Shown here one piece after another: positions 6,405-14,769 of a DNA stretch of 38,257 bases (position 1 is its first letter; each line of letters opens with the position of its first letter). The translations under genes were made by a program, and so were the position numbers. The notes under the pieces were generated by a model, which did no database searches, had not been told where the DNA came from, and saw only the letters and a list, made by a program, of their open reading frames with translations. Source of the DNA: Eisenbergiella sp963559585 (lineage in GTDB: Bacteria; Bacillota; Clostridia; Lachnospirales; Lachnospiraceae); assembly GCA_963559585.1 (NCBI GenBank), contig CAUWLJ010000025.1, positions 1 through 38,257 on the forward strand, written 5' to 3'.

Positions 6405-9400
6405 CTATATAGCAAAATCAAACAGACTGATCTGGTTGGACTCCGGCAGATCACCCAGAAGGTGCAGGGAATCCATCAGCTCCACCACCGTCTTGGACAC
6501 CTTCGTGCGGTCCCGGAAGTCGTCCTTGGAAAGGAAGGGGCCGTCCTTGGCCGCCTCCACAATGGCGTCCGCAGCCTTTTCTCCCAGGCCGTCGATGCTG
6601 TTTAAGGAGGGCATGATCTTGTCTCCGTCGATCTGGAACAGTCTGGACTGGGCGCGGAAAATATCGATGGGCACGAATTCAAAGCCTCTGGCATACATCT
6701 CCTGCACCACCTTCATATCCTTGGCGGTATCCTGCTCCTTTTTGGAGAGGGAGTCCGCCCGGCGCTTGTAGTCCGCCATGTTTTTCTCCAGATGGGCCTT
6801 TCCCTGGCACATCAGCTCGTAGGAGAAGGCGGAGGCGCGGATGCTGAAATAGGCGGCGTAGTAGGCCAGCGGGTAGTTGACCTTGCAGTAGGCGATCCTC
6901 CAGGCCATCATCACATAGGCCGCCGCATGGGCCTTGGGGAACATGTACTTGATCTTTTTGCAGGACCAGATGTACCAGTCGGGCACACCCGCCTCCGTCA
7001 TGGCCGCCTCCCACTCCGGCTTCAGCCCTTTTCCCTTACGCACGCTCTCCATGATGGTGAAGGCAAGGCTGCTCTCCACCCCCATCTGAATCAGGTAGAT
7101 CATAATATCGTCACGGGTACAGATGGCTGTGGAAATGGTTGCCTTTCCCTCCTTGATCAGGGTCTGGGCGTTGCCCAGCCACACGTCCGTCCCGTGGGCC
7201 AGCCCTGCGATACGCACCAGGTCGGAGAAGGAAGTGGGTTTGGTGTCCAGAAGCATCTGCATGGCAAATTCCGTACCGAACTCCGGTATGCCAAGCGCTC
7301 CCAAGGGGCATCCGTCGATCTCCTCCGGGGTCACACCCAGGGCGCTGGTGTTCTGGAACAGGCTCATCACCTGCTTATCGTCCAGAGGGATCTTCGTGGG
7401 ATCCAGGCCGGTGAGATCCTGAAGCATACGGATCATGGTGGGATCATCGTGTCCCAGAATGTCCAGCTTCAGCAGGTTGTGGTCGATGGAGTGGTAATCA
7501 AAATGGGTGGTCACCGTGTCCGTAGTCATGTCGTTGGCCGGGTGCTGCACCGGAGTGAAGGAGTTGATCTCCTCCCCCAGGGGAAGCACGATGATGCCGC
7601 CCGGATGCTGTCCGGTACTGCGCCGGATTCCGGTACAGCCGGTAACGATGCGGTTGATCTCGCAGGTCCTCTTCTTGTTCCCTCTCTCCTCGTAGTAGTT
7701 TTTCACATAGCCGAAGGCCGTCTTGTCCGCCAGGGTTCCGATGGTGCCCGCGCGGAAGGTCTGGCCCGCCCCGAAGATCACCTCCGTATATTTGTGGGCC
7801 TTACTCTGGTATTCCCCGGAGAAATTCAGGTCAATATCCGGCTCCTTGTCGCCCTTGAAGCCCAGGAAGGTCTCAAAGGGGATGTCGAAGCCGTCCTTTT
7901 TCAGAAGCTCCCCGCATACGGGGCAGTATTTGTCCGGCATATCGCAGCCCGCACGGCCCGAATAGGCCTTCACATCCGGGGAATCGAACTCGCTGTAATG
8001 ACATTTCATACAGTAGTAATGGGGGCTTAAAGCGTTTACCTCGGTGATTCCCGCCATATTGGCCACGAAGGAAGAGCCCACGGAGCCACGGGAGCCCACC
8101 AGATAGCCGTCCTCCACCGATTTCCACACCAGCTTCTGGGCTATGATGTACATCACCGCAAACCCGTTCTTGATGATGGAGTTCAGCTCCTTCTGCAGCC
8201 GCTCCTCCACAATAGAGGGCAGATTTTCCCCGTACATTTCATGGGCCTTGTTGAAGCAGATCTCCGTGAGGGTCTTGTCGCTGTCCGGGATCACAGGCGG
8301 GCACTTGTCCGGGCGCACCGGGGAGATCGTCTCGATCTGATCCGCGATCAGGTTGGTGTTGGTCACCACCACCTCCTCCGCCTTGTCGCTGCCCAGATAC
8401 TGGAATTCCTCCAGCATCTCTTCAGTGGTGCGCAGATACAGAGGGGCCTGGTCATCCGAATCCTTGAAGCCCTTGCCCGCCATGATAATGCGGCGGTACA
8501 CCTCGTCCTCCGGATCCAGAAAATGCACGTCGCAGGTTGCCACCACCGGCTTATTGTACTGCTCTCCCAGCTTCACGATGCGCCGGTTGATGTTCTGGAT
8601 GTCCTCGATGGAATTCACCTGGCGGATCTTCTCATCATGGATCATGAACTTATTGTTCCCTGTAGGCTGGATCTCCAGATAGTCGTAAAAGTCCACGATC
8701 CTGGCAATGTCCGTATCGCTCTTTTCATCCAGAAGGGCACGGTACAGCTCCCCCGCCTCACAGGCGCTTCCCAGGATCAGCCCCTCCCGGCATTCCATCA
8801 GAAGGCTCTTGGGCACTCTGGGGCGCTTGGCAAAATAGGTCAGGTGGGATTCCGAAATCAGGCGGTACAGATTCACCCTGCCCGTGTTGTTTTTAGCCAG
8901 AATAATAGCATGGTAGGTGGGCAGACGCCTGATAATATCCGGGTTGGATGCGCCCAGGGCATTCACCTTTTCCAGAGTATCCTGCCCGTCCTCCAGAAGC
9001 ATTTTTTCAAATTTTATGAAAATCTGGGCAGTGGCCTCCGCATCGTCCACCGCACGGTGATGGTTCTCCAGTGAAATGTTCAGCGTCTTTGCCACCGCGT
9101 CCAGGGTATGCCTGGCCTGATGGGGCAGCAGCACCCTGGCGATGCCCACCGTGTCCACGTAGGTATAGTCAAAGGGGAGATCCAGCCTGCGGGCATTTTC
9201 CTGAATAAAGCTGATGTCAAAGCCCGCATTGTGGGCCACCAGCACCGTACCCTGGCAGAAGTCCAGAAACCGGGGCAGAACCGTCTCAATAAGAGGGGCA
9301 TCCACCACCATCTCGTCGTTGATCCCCGTCAGCTTCTCAATCTCAAAGGGAATGGGGGTCTGAGGGTTGACAAACGTAGAAAACCGGTCTGTCACCTCCC

Positions 9401-11234
9401 CATTCTCCACCTTCACCGCACCGATCTCGATGATCCTGTTTTTAATCGGAGAAAAGCCGGTGGTCTCGATGTCAAACACCACATAGCTTCCCCGCAAAGG
9501 CTGTCCCCTGCCGTTGGTGACGATCTCCCTCAGGTCGTCCACCAGGTAGGCCTCCATGCCGTAGATCACCTTGAAAAAGTCGTTTCTGTCCGGGTTCTCG
9601 TCCCCTGCCTCCTGCCGTTTCTTCTTTTCCGCCTTCCACAGATCGTCCACCAGATGGCTGGCATCCGGGAAGGACTGCACCACGCCGTGGTCGGTGATGG
9701 CGATGGCGGGATGCCCCCACTGATAGGCCCGTTTCACAATGTCCTTTGCCTCGGAAACGCCGTCCATGTCGCTCATCTTGGTGTGGCAGTGAAGCTCCAC
9801 TCTCTTGCGCACGCTGTGATCCACCCTGGAATGGGTAAAGTCGGAAATCTTTTTGATCCCCACAACGGAGCCGATGGTCAGCTCTCCGTCAAACTTATCC
9901 ACCATGGTAATTCCCTTGAGCTTCACGAACACACCGGATTTCACGCCCTCACAGATCTCCGACACCTGCTCGGTACGGACGAACATTTTGACGGTCATGG
10001 TGTCGGTGAAATCGGTGACGTCAAAGATCAGGATGGTTCTCTCGTTCTTGATCTCCCTTTTGTCCAGGCTCAGGATCTTACCCCGGATGATCACCTCGCC
10101 CATTTCGCCCATGATATCCTCTATGGGCATGGCCTCCTCCTCAAAATCACGGCCGTAAAGCACATCAGGATTATCGGACCGTCTGGCGGAACGGTAGGAA
10201 TCGTTGTCGTCTCTCCCCCGCCGTTTCCCCTTTCCAAAGCTGCCGCCCTTGCGGCTGGCAAACTTCTGTGCAAAAGTAAGCTTCTCACCGGACCGGGCAG
10301 GGCCCTCCGTCCGCGGGCTTCCGCCTGCGTACACGGTTCCTCCCTCAAAGGGCGCTGCTTCTGCAGAGGCCTTTGCACCCAAAGTCCCCTCCCCGGCATA
10401 AGGCTTCCCGGCTCCCGCGCCTTCGCCTGCTGCTGCATACCCGAAGCCTGCGCTCTCCTGCCCGGCTGCGCCCGGCGCTGCCCCATATCCGGAAGCGGTG
10501 CCTCCCTGCCCGGCTGCGCCTGTCCGGGCCGGCCGCCCTCCCGCCCCGGTTTCTGCGCCTTCCATCCCTCCCGAAGCCGCCCTGCTGCCCGCAGTCCCGT
10601 ATCCGGCAACCTGCGCCTGTGCATACGCCGCAGCCTCCCCGTCTCCACGGGCCCGGTGGTAACGGGACGCGATTTCCGCCACGCGGCGGGAAATAAAAAT
10701 ATCGTCCTCCTCCTTAAACCGCCCGGTTCTGGCTTCCCTGTACGCAAAACAGACGATAACGGGCAGACCGCATCGTTCATGAAAGATCTTTTCCAGGATT
10801 TCCCCCAGTTCCCCGCTCCTGCTCCTTGAAAGCACCGTATCCTCTATGAGAAGCTCCATCCGGTTCTGCTCGTGGAAGGTGATCTGCGCGTTTTTAAACA
10901 TGCTGTACAGCAGGTGGCTGTACTGGGAAAGCTCCAGAAGAATGCTGTCCCGGTAGGTTTCCAGCAGCGTTTCCTGATCGTACTGGGAGGAAAGGCGGAA
11001 TTTCTCCTGAATCTTGACGGTAATATGACAGCCGGAAAAAAGCTGCTTTTTGATCTCCTTCTCCACAGCCAGAATGTCGTTCTTCTGAATCAGCCTGTCA
11101 CTGGACAGATATACCCGGACGAAATCCTTCATCCGGGTAGCCGTAACCCGATCCACCTGGGTCTGGGCAAACAGATCCCTGCGTTTTCCGTCCAGCTTTA
11201 ACGCGGGAAATACGTCAAAAAAAGCTTTTGCCAT
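6405..11234 (-). CDS. polC: DNA polymerase III alpha subunit, Gram-positive PolC type
   Basis: The replicative polymerase of Firmicutes, with built-in 3'-5' proofreading. In 1609 residues: an N-terminal domain (1-195), a Gly/Ala-rich linker (about 199-312), an OB domain (about 375-465), a PHP domain beginning HCHTKMSDMDG (482-492), a DnaQ-type exonuclease inserted in it (DIETTGF 588-594, HNAGFD 668-673, HRAVDDA 726-732), a cysteine zinc motif (CMKC...CPVC), the polymerase palm with PDIDLNFSGE, and a C-terminal helix-hairpin-helix tail. PolC is usually about 1430-1460 residues, so the extra length sits largely in the Gly/Ala linker. It starts 33 bp after ispG stops, on the same strand, and is probably translated from the same transcript. 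Confidence 0.97.
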   Translation of the reverse strand: MAKAFFDVFPALKLDGKRRDLFAQTQVDRVTATRMKDFVRVYLSSDRLIQKNDILAVEKEIKKQLFSGCHITVKIQEKFRLSSQYDQETLLETYRDSILLELSQYSHLLYSMFKNAQITFHEQNRMELLIEDTVLSRSRSGELGEILEKIFHERCGLPVIVCFAYREARTGRFKEEDDIFISRRVAEIASRYHRARGDGEAAAYAQAQVAGYGTAGSRAASGGMEGAETGAGGRPARTGAAGQGGTASGYGAAPGAAGQESAGFGYAAAGEGAGAGKPYAGEGTLGAKASAEAAPFEGGTVYAGGSPRTEGPARSGEKLTFAQKFASRKGGSFGKGKRRGRDDNDSYRSARRSDNPDVLYGRDFEEEAMPIEDIMGEMGEVIIRGKILSLDKREIKNERTILIFDVTDFTDTMTVKMFVRTEQVSEICEGVKSGVFVKLKGITMVDKFDGELTIGSVVGIKKISDFTHSRVDHSVRKRVELHCHTKMSDMDGVSEAKDIVKRAYQWGHPAIAITDHGVVQSFPDASHLVDDLWKAEKKKRQEAGDENPDRNDFFKVIYGMEAYLVDDLREIVTNGRGQPLRGSYVVFDIETTGFSPIKNRIIEIGAVKVENGEVTDRFSTFVNPQTPIPFEIEKLTGINDEMVVDAPLIETVLPRFLDFCQGTVLVAHNAGFDISFIQENARRLDLPFDYTYVDTVGIARVLLPHQARHTLDAVAKTLNISLENHHRAVDDAEATAQIFIKFEKMLLEDGQDTLEKVNALGASNPDIIRRLPTYHAIILAKNNTGRVNLYRLISESHLTYFAKRPRVPKSLLMECREGLILGSACEAGELYRALLDEKSDTDIARIVDFYDYLEIQPTGNNKFMIHDEKIRQVNSIEDIQNINRRIVKLGEQYNKPVVATCDVHFLDPEDEVYRRIIMAGKGFKDSDDQAPLYLRTTEEMLEEFQYLGSDKAEEVVVTNTNLIADQIETISPVRPDKCPPVIPDSDKTLTEICFNKAHEMYGENLPSIVEERLQKELNSIIKNGFAVMYIIAQKLVWKSVEDGYLVGSRGSVGSSFVANMAGITEVNALSPHYYCMKCHYSEFDSPDVKAYSGRAGCDMPDKYCPVCGELLKKDGFDIPFETFLGFKGDKEPDIDLNFSGEYQSKAHKYTEVIFGAGQTFRAGTIGTLADKTAFGYVKNYYEERGNKKRTCEINRIVTGCTGIRRSTGQHPGGIIVLPLGEEINSFTPVQHPANDMTTDTVTTHFDYHSIDHNLLKLDILGHDDPTMIRMLQDLTGLDPTKIPLDDKQVMSLFQNTSALGVTPEEIDGCPLGALGIPEFGTEFAMQMLLDTKPTSFSDLVRIAGLAHGTDVWLGNAQTLIKEGKATISTAICTRDDIMIYLIQMGVESSLAFTIMESVRKGKGLKPEWEAAMTEAGVPDWYIWSCKKIKYMFPKAHAAAYVMMAWRIAYCKVNYPLAYYAAYFSIRASAFSYELMCQGKAHLEKNMADYKRRADSLSKKEQDTAKDMKVVQEMYARGFEFVPIDIFRAQSRLFQIDGDKIMPSLNSIDGLGEKAADAIVEAAKDGPFLSKDDFRDRTKVSKTVVELMDSLHLLGDLPESNQISLFDFAI

Positions 11235-11267
11235 GGTTTACACATCCTATTCTAAACAGGCTTTTTA

Positions 11268-12344
11268 TCAATGCCCCCCGGAAGGCTGTTCTTCCCAGTG
11301 AAGGAGCTCCTGCCGGAGCGTTTCCAGAAGCTGATCTTCCGGGACTTTACGGATGATCTCCCCCTTTTTGATCAGAAGGCCTTCCCCAATGCCGCCTGCA
11401 ATTCCAATATCCGCCTCTCTCGCTTCTCCGGGGCCGTTCACCGCACAGCCCATCACGGCCACCTTCACCCCATCAAGAGGAATATCTGCCACCATCTCCT
11501 CCACCCGGTTGGCAAGGCCGATCAGGTCGATCTTTGTCCTGCCGCAGGTGGGGCAGCTCACCACCTCAATGCCGCCTCTGCGAAGTCCCAGGGTACGCAG
11601 AAGAAGCTTCGCCGTCCTGATCTCCTCCACGGGATCTCCTGTGAGGGAAACCCGGATGGTGTCCCCGATTCCCTGATACAGGATGATTCCCATTCCGATG
11701 GAGGATTTGATATTGCCGCTCCACAGCGTCCCCGCCTCCGTGATTCCCACATGGAGCGGATAATCTGTCTTCTGCGCCAGCACCTCATGGGCGCGGATGC
11801 ACATGAGCACGTCGGAGGACTTGATGCTGATCACCAGGTTATCATAATCCAGCTCCTCGATCATACGCACCTTATCCAGGGCGCTTTCCACGATTCCCTC
11901 TGCGGTTACGCCGCCGTATTTCTCAATCAGGTTTTTCTCCAGAGAGCCGCTGTTCACGCCCACGCGGATGGGGATATTCCTCTCCTTTGCCACCTTCACC
12001 ACAGCCGCCACGTTCTCCCTGCCGCCGATGTTTCCGGGGTTGATACGGATCTTATCTGCTCCGTTTTCCATAGCGGCAATGGCCATTTTATAGTCAAAAT
12101 GAATGTCGGCCACAAGCGGGATATGGATCCTTTTCCTGATCTTACCGATGGCTGCGGCCGCTTCCATATTCGGCACGGTGCAGCGGATAATCTCGCAGCC
12201 TGCCGCCTCCAGGCGGAGGATCTGGGCCACGGCAGCCTCCACGTCCTCCGTCCTGGTATTGGTCATGGACTGGATCAGCACCGGATTGCCGCCTCCGATC
12301 ACTCTGTTGCCTATTTTCACTGTTCTGGTATGCTCTCTGTACAT
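11268..12344 (-). CDS. ispG: 4-hydroxy-3-methylbut-2-enyl diphosphate synthase (flavodoxin)
   Basis: IspG (GcpE) catalyses the penultimate step of the MEP isoprenoid pathway, converting MEcPP to HMBPP with a [4Fe-4S] cluster. The 358-residue product starts TRTVKIGNRVIGGGNPVLIQSM and carries the cluster ligands in CPTCGR and GCAVNGPGEAREADIGIAGG near the C-terminus. The start at 12342-12344 follows GGGTGAGGAT. An open frame extends 53 codons further upstream, but its composition and lack of homology argue against it. The gene lies between the kinase and polC on the minus strand. It acts downstream of dxr (16936-18090), from which it is separated by an unusual intervening segment. Confidence 0.95.
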   Translation of the reverse strand: MYREHTRTVKIGNRVIGGGNPVLIQSMTNTRTEDVEAAVAQILRLEAAGCEIIRCTVPNMEAAAAIGKIRKRIHIPLVADIHFDYKMAIAAMENGADKIRINPGNIGGRENVAAVVKVAKERNIPIRVGVNSGSLEKNLIEKYGGVTAEGIVESALDKVRMIEELDYDNLVISIKSSDVLMCIRAHEVLAQKTDYPLHVGITEAGTLWSGNIKSSIGMGIILYQGIGDTIRVSLTGDPVEEIRTAKLLLRTLGLRRGGIEVVSCPTCGRTKIDLIGLANRVEEMVADIPLDGVKVAVMGCAVNGPGEAREADIGIAGGIGEGLLIKKGEIIRKVPEDQLLETLRQELLHWEEQPSGGH

Positions 12345-12475
12345 ATCCTCACCCTTTCCTGCTGATTCCACGGCGGGCCCTTTCCTGCGAAGCCAAAGCC
12401 TTCTGCTGTCCCGCGGATGCAGAGGTTTACCGGCCTGCCGATGAACCTCTCCCATTTCTGTGAGCTTTGTGAACA

Positions 12476-13558
12476 TTATACCCTTCCCTTCTCCATTTGG
12501 CAACCGCGCAGTTTCCTGCGCTCCGGCTTCTTACGCCATCCCTTTCTTCCGCGAAGGACAGCGGAAGCCTGACGGCGCACCGGACGCCCCGCCCTGTCCA
12601 AAGCCGCCTGTTCCTCCGGGCCAAAAGCCGCAGAAGCAGTTTCTTTCTCTTCAGGCCCGAACCCTCTTTTCTCTGCATCCCAGGCTGCTTCCCCCTGCCC
12701 CAAAATGCCCCTGCTTTCCTGCGTCCCGGTTCCTGCCATCCGCATTCCCGCTCCTGTTATCCCCGCAAGCAGGCCAAAGCTCAGGAGCGTTCCCGCCAGA
12801 AAGGGGTGCAGCTTTCGTTTTTTTATCAACGGCGAAAGCGCCCTTTCCAGCTCGCCGACACTTCCAAAACGCTCCTCGCGGTCTTCACGAAGCGCCTTTT
12901 CCACCGCCCTTTTTAACCGCCGGGGAATCCTTTCTTTCCCTGTTTTCCACCATGCCTTCCCGCCCCCTGCCCTGCCGGTGAGCATGGTGCGGCATACTGC
13001 GCCCAGGCTGTAAATATCGCTTCTGACATCCACGCTTTCCGCCCGAAGCTGCTCCGGGGAGGCGTAGCCCGGCGTTCCGGTGAGCATTCCTTCCTCACCC
13101 TCCCGCATGGCGCTCCCGAAGTCGATGAGCCGTGTTCCCTCCGCCGTCACCATGATATTGGCCGGCTTCAGATCCAGGTGCAGAAGCGGCGGCTCCTGCC
13201 CATGGAGAAGGGAAAGAGCCCGGCACAGCCCCAGGGTGCAGCTCACCGCCTCCCGCCAGGCGAACGCCCCGTCCTCCCGGAGGATTTCCTCCAGGGTTCT
13301 CCCCTTTATCCAGTCCATCACCAGTAAACACCGGCCCTCCTCCCGAAAAGCCTCCACAATCCTTGGAAAACAGGCGCTGTCCAGATCCTTCAGAACCCTC
13401 AGCTCCTCCCAGAACTGGTTCTCCGCCCACTCGTCCCCGCACTCCTTCCACTCCTTGATTGCCCAATATTTGGACAGCTTACGGTCAAAAGCCAGATAGG
13501 TACAGCCAAAAACACCTTCCCCCAGCTTTTTCACAAAACGGTAACGGCCTGATAACAT
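12476..13558 (-). CDS. Membrane-anchored Ser/Thr protein kinase (no PASTA domains)
   Basis: A 360-residue Hanks-type kinase. The kinase domain spans about 1-245: GEGVFG glycine loop (13-18), AIKEW lysine (Lys35), catalytic loop HLDLKPANI (Asp129, Asn134; HLD instead of HRD), DFGSA (146-150) and GYASPE (164-169). One membrane segment follows (about 252-272), then a charged, Arg/Glu-rich tail with no recognisable fold. Unlike PrkC/Stk1 it has no PASTA repeats, so it is unlikely to be the muropeptide sensor. The start at 13556-13558 follows AAAGGAG by 7 bases. It is first in a unit with ispG and polC. The tail is GC-rich and could have drifted freely. Confidence 0.88.
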   Translation of the reverse strand: MLSGRYRFVKKLGEGVFGCTYLAFDRKLSKYWAIKEWKECGDEWAENQFWEELRVLKDLDSACFPRIVEAFREEGRCLLVMDWIKGRTLEEILREDGAFAWREAVSCTLGLCRALSLLHGQEPPLLHLDLKPANIMVTAEGTRLIDFGSAMREGEEGMLTGTPGYASPEQLRAESVDVRSDIYSLGAVCRTMLTGRAGGGKAWWKTGKERIPRRLKRAVEKALREDREERFGSVGELERALSPLIKKRKLHPFLAGTLLSFGLLAGITGAGMRMAGTGTQESRGILGQGEAAWDAEKRGFGPEEKETASAAFGPEEQAALDRAGRPVRRQASAVLRGRKGWRKKPERRKLRGCQMEKGRV

Positions 13559-13721
13559 GGAACAGCTCCTTTTGATAAAAAAGATGTGAATCCTCAGATA
13601 CGAATGAATGAAAGCAAGACAGCGGCTCAAACGCCGCACCAATTTGGATGATGCCGGAATTGTGAGAGCGCGAAGCACGGAATGATTCGTCAGGCATCCT
13701 TTAACCCCGGCGTTTTGAATT

Positions 13722-13750
13722 ATTGTAGCACAGGCTGGTGTACGGGGCAA
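13722..13750 (-). promoter_or_regulatory. Putative sigma-A promoter for kinase-ispG-polC
   Basis: On the minus strand: TTGCCC (13745-13750), 17 bp, TACAAT (13722-13727). It would give a leader of about 155 bases before the kinase start codon. It would allow ispG and polC to be transcribed independently of the pyrH operon. Confidence 0.5.
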
Positions 13751-13790
13751 GGGCTTTACGAAATGAATTTTATCCCCTCTCACACCATTG

Positions 13791-13814
13791 GTAACAGTTC
13801 AGCCCGCGCCCATT
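13791..13814. repeat. End fragment of palindromic element family B
   Basis: 24 bases, GTAACAGTTCAGCC followed by CGCGCCCATT, match exactly the reverse complement of the right end of the full element (4662-4685). The similarity stops abruptly at 13815. It lies 72 bp before the Rpn pseudogene start. Confidence 0.7.
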
Positions 13815-13886
13815 ATAATGATCCGTCCCCCGCAGGCAGCAGGCTGTATTGTATCTTCTGTTAAACTGCAGGAGTGAGGTGGTAAA

Positions 13887-14295
13887 ATGATACAAAACGC
13901 GCCAAAACGTAAAATAAAAGACAGCGTGTTCACAAATTTATTTCAAGATCTGGCAGTATATTATTTTCTGTAAAGTGTATAATGAGCAGATAAAGAAATA
14001 TGGACAGACAAGAAAATCTGTAACGGAAACAATCCGTATCTGTATAAACCGAAATGTGTTAAGAGACTATCTCGAAAGTAAAGAACAGGAGGTTGTGGAC
14101 ATTATGATGACATTGTTTGATGATGAGCAGGTTTTGGAAGCATATACAGAAGATATTAAAAATAGAGAGGCAAGGAAAACGGCGGAAAGGATGATGAAGG
14201 ACGGAGAATCGCTCGAAAAAATTGTACGCTATGTACCATCTTTATCAATGGATGAGCTAAAAAAACTTGAAGCCGAGGTTATGCAGTTAACGTAA
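13887..14295 (+). pseudogene. Rpn-family nuclease gene with internal deletion and frameshift
   Basis: A normal start (GGAGTGAGGTGG site, ATG at 13887) leads into the family N-terminus KRKIKDSVFTNLFQD, which ends at a stop at 13971-13973 after 28 residues. In another frame, continuing from FCKVYNEQIKKYG (about 13967 onward), lies the family C-terminal half: RNVLRDYLESKEQEVVDIMM, then DDEQVLEAYTEDIKNREARKTAE and a short helical end, stopping at 14295. The nuclease core (NDVSF...YEHQS) is missing. The simplest reading is one deletion of roughly 500-600 bp joining the two parts out of frame. A GTG at 13975 could express the C-terminal 106 residues alone, which would lack any catalytic centre. Confidence 0.8.
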
Positions 14296-14358
14296 TCAAT
14301 CCGTTCCCTTCTGTTTGTTGATCCCTGATCAAAAAGTCACTTGAGCTTGACATGAATC

Positions 14359-14397
14359 AGGACAGCACCTCCTTCACAGGAGATGCTGTCCTTTCCT
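14359..14397 (+). terminator. Hairpin terminator after the Rpn pseudogene
   Basis: AGGACAGCA (14359-14367) pairs with TGCTGTCCT (14384-14392), with further pairing CTCCT/AGGAG inside, followed by TTCCTTAT on the plus strand. The T-run is interrupted, so efficiency is uncertain. It separates the remnant from the convergent TIGR04076 gene and could also slow minus-strand transcription. Confidence 0.6.
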
Positions 14398-14412
14398 TAT
14401 CCGGCCGTTCCG

Positions 14413-14736
14413 TCAGCCTTCTTCGTTTGGTTCTTCCATTCCCTCCAGGAGAAAGATCACCGGACGGACTCCGTCCATACAGCAGGATACATGCGTGTTC
14501 GGCTTATACCAGCTGTTTTCCACCCGTCCTGCCATAGCAGCGGCCTGTGGATAAAGCTCTACCCACGCCCACGGGCAGAATCCTTCCGGCATAACCGCCC
14601 CGCCTTCATAGATAAAGCTGTCCCCTTCGTTCAGTTCCGGGCAGGCTCCGGCGGCTCTCCCTTCCGTCAGATATTTGTCCGCCAAATCCGGATAAAATTC
14701 TTTTTTCAATACCGTGATCTTCACTCTCTGTCTCAT
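14413..14736 (-). CDS. TIGR04076 family protein (107 aa)
   Basis: A small protein matching the pattern of TIGR04076: RVKITVLKKEFYPDLADKYL, a conserved CP motif (ACPELNEGD), then GGAVMPEGFCPWAW and a C-terminal SCCMDGVRPVIFLLE. The conserved cysteines (in ACP, FCPWAW and SCC) hint at metal or cofactor binding, but no function is established for the family. The start at 14734-14736 is chosen because GGAG lies 8 bases upstream; an ATG four codons earlier lacks a site. It follows the DUF3048 gene by 33 bp and is probably the last gene of the pyrH-rseP transcript. Confidence 0.85.
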   Translation of the reverse strand: MRQRVKITVLKKEFYPDLADKYLTEGRAAGACPELNEGDSFIYEGGAVMPEGFCPWAWVELYPQAAAMAGRVENSWYKPNTHVSCCMDGVRPVIFLLEGMEEPNEEG

Positions 14737-14769
14737 CGTATTCTCCATTTTGGAACAGAAGCGGCATCC

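Larger units (their letters stand above)
13559..13886. other. Intergenic stretch upstream of the kinase: promoter, small hairpin, element B fragment
   Basis: This 328-bp gap between the divergent kinase and Rpn pseudogene has no convincing ORF. It contains a GCGGC/GCCGC hairpin (13622-13637), a minus-strand promoter candidate (13722-13750), the end fragment of element B (13791-13814) and a plus-strand ribosome site just before 13887. The remainder shows nothing recognisable. Confidence 0.6.

Noticed and set aside
9108..10829. 573-codon open frame on the plus strand opposite polC, and similar long frames at 1006-2181, 2318-3721 and 26069-27853
   Set aside because: All lie antisense to well-supported genes, lack ribosome sites and have compositions expected from the reverse strand of GC-rich coding DNA.
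12345..12475. Upstream coding extension of ispG
   Set aside because: The open frame lacks homology to IspG and a ribosome site lies just before the ATG at 12344.
14700..14760. Shared repeat between 14743-14770 and 30705-30730 (CTCCATTTTGGA followed by GAAGCG)
   Set aside because: Only about 20 bases with mismatches, one of them overlapping a start codon; chance cannot be excluded and no ends are recognisable.
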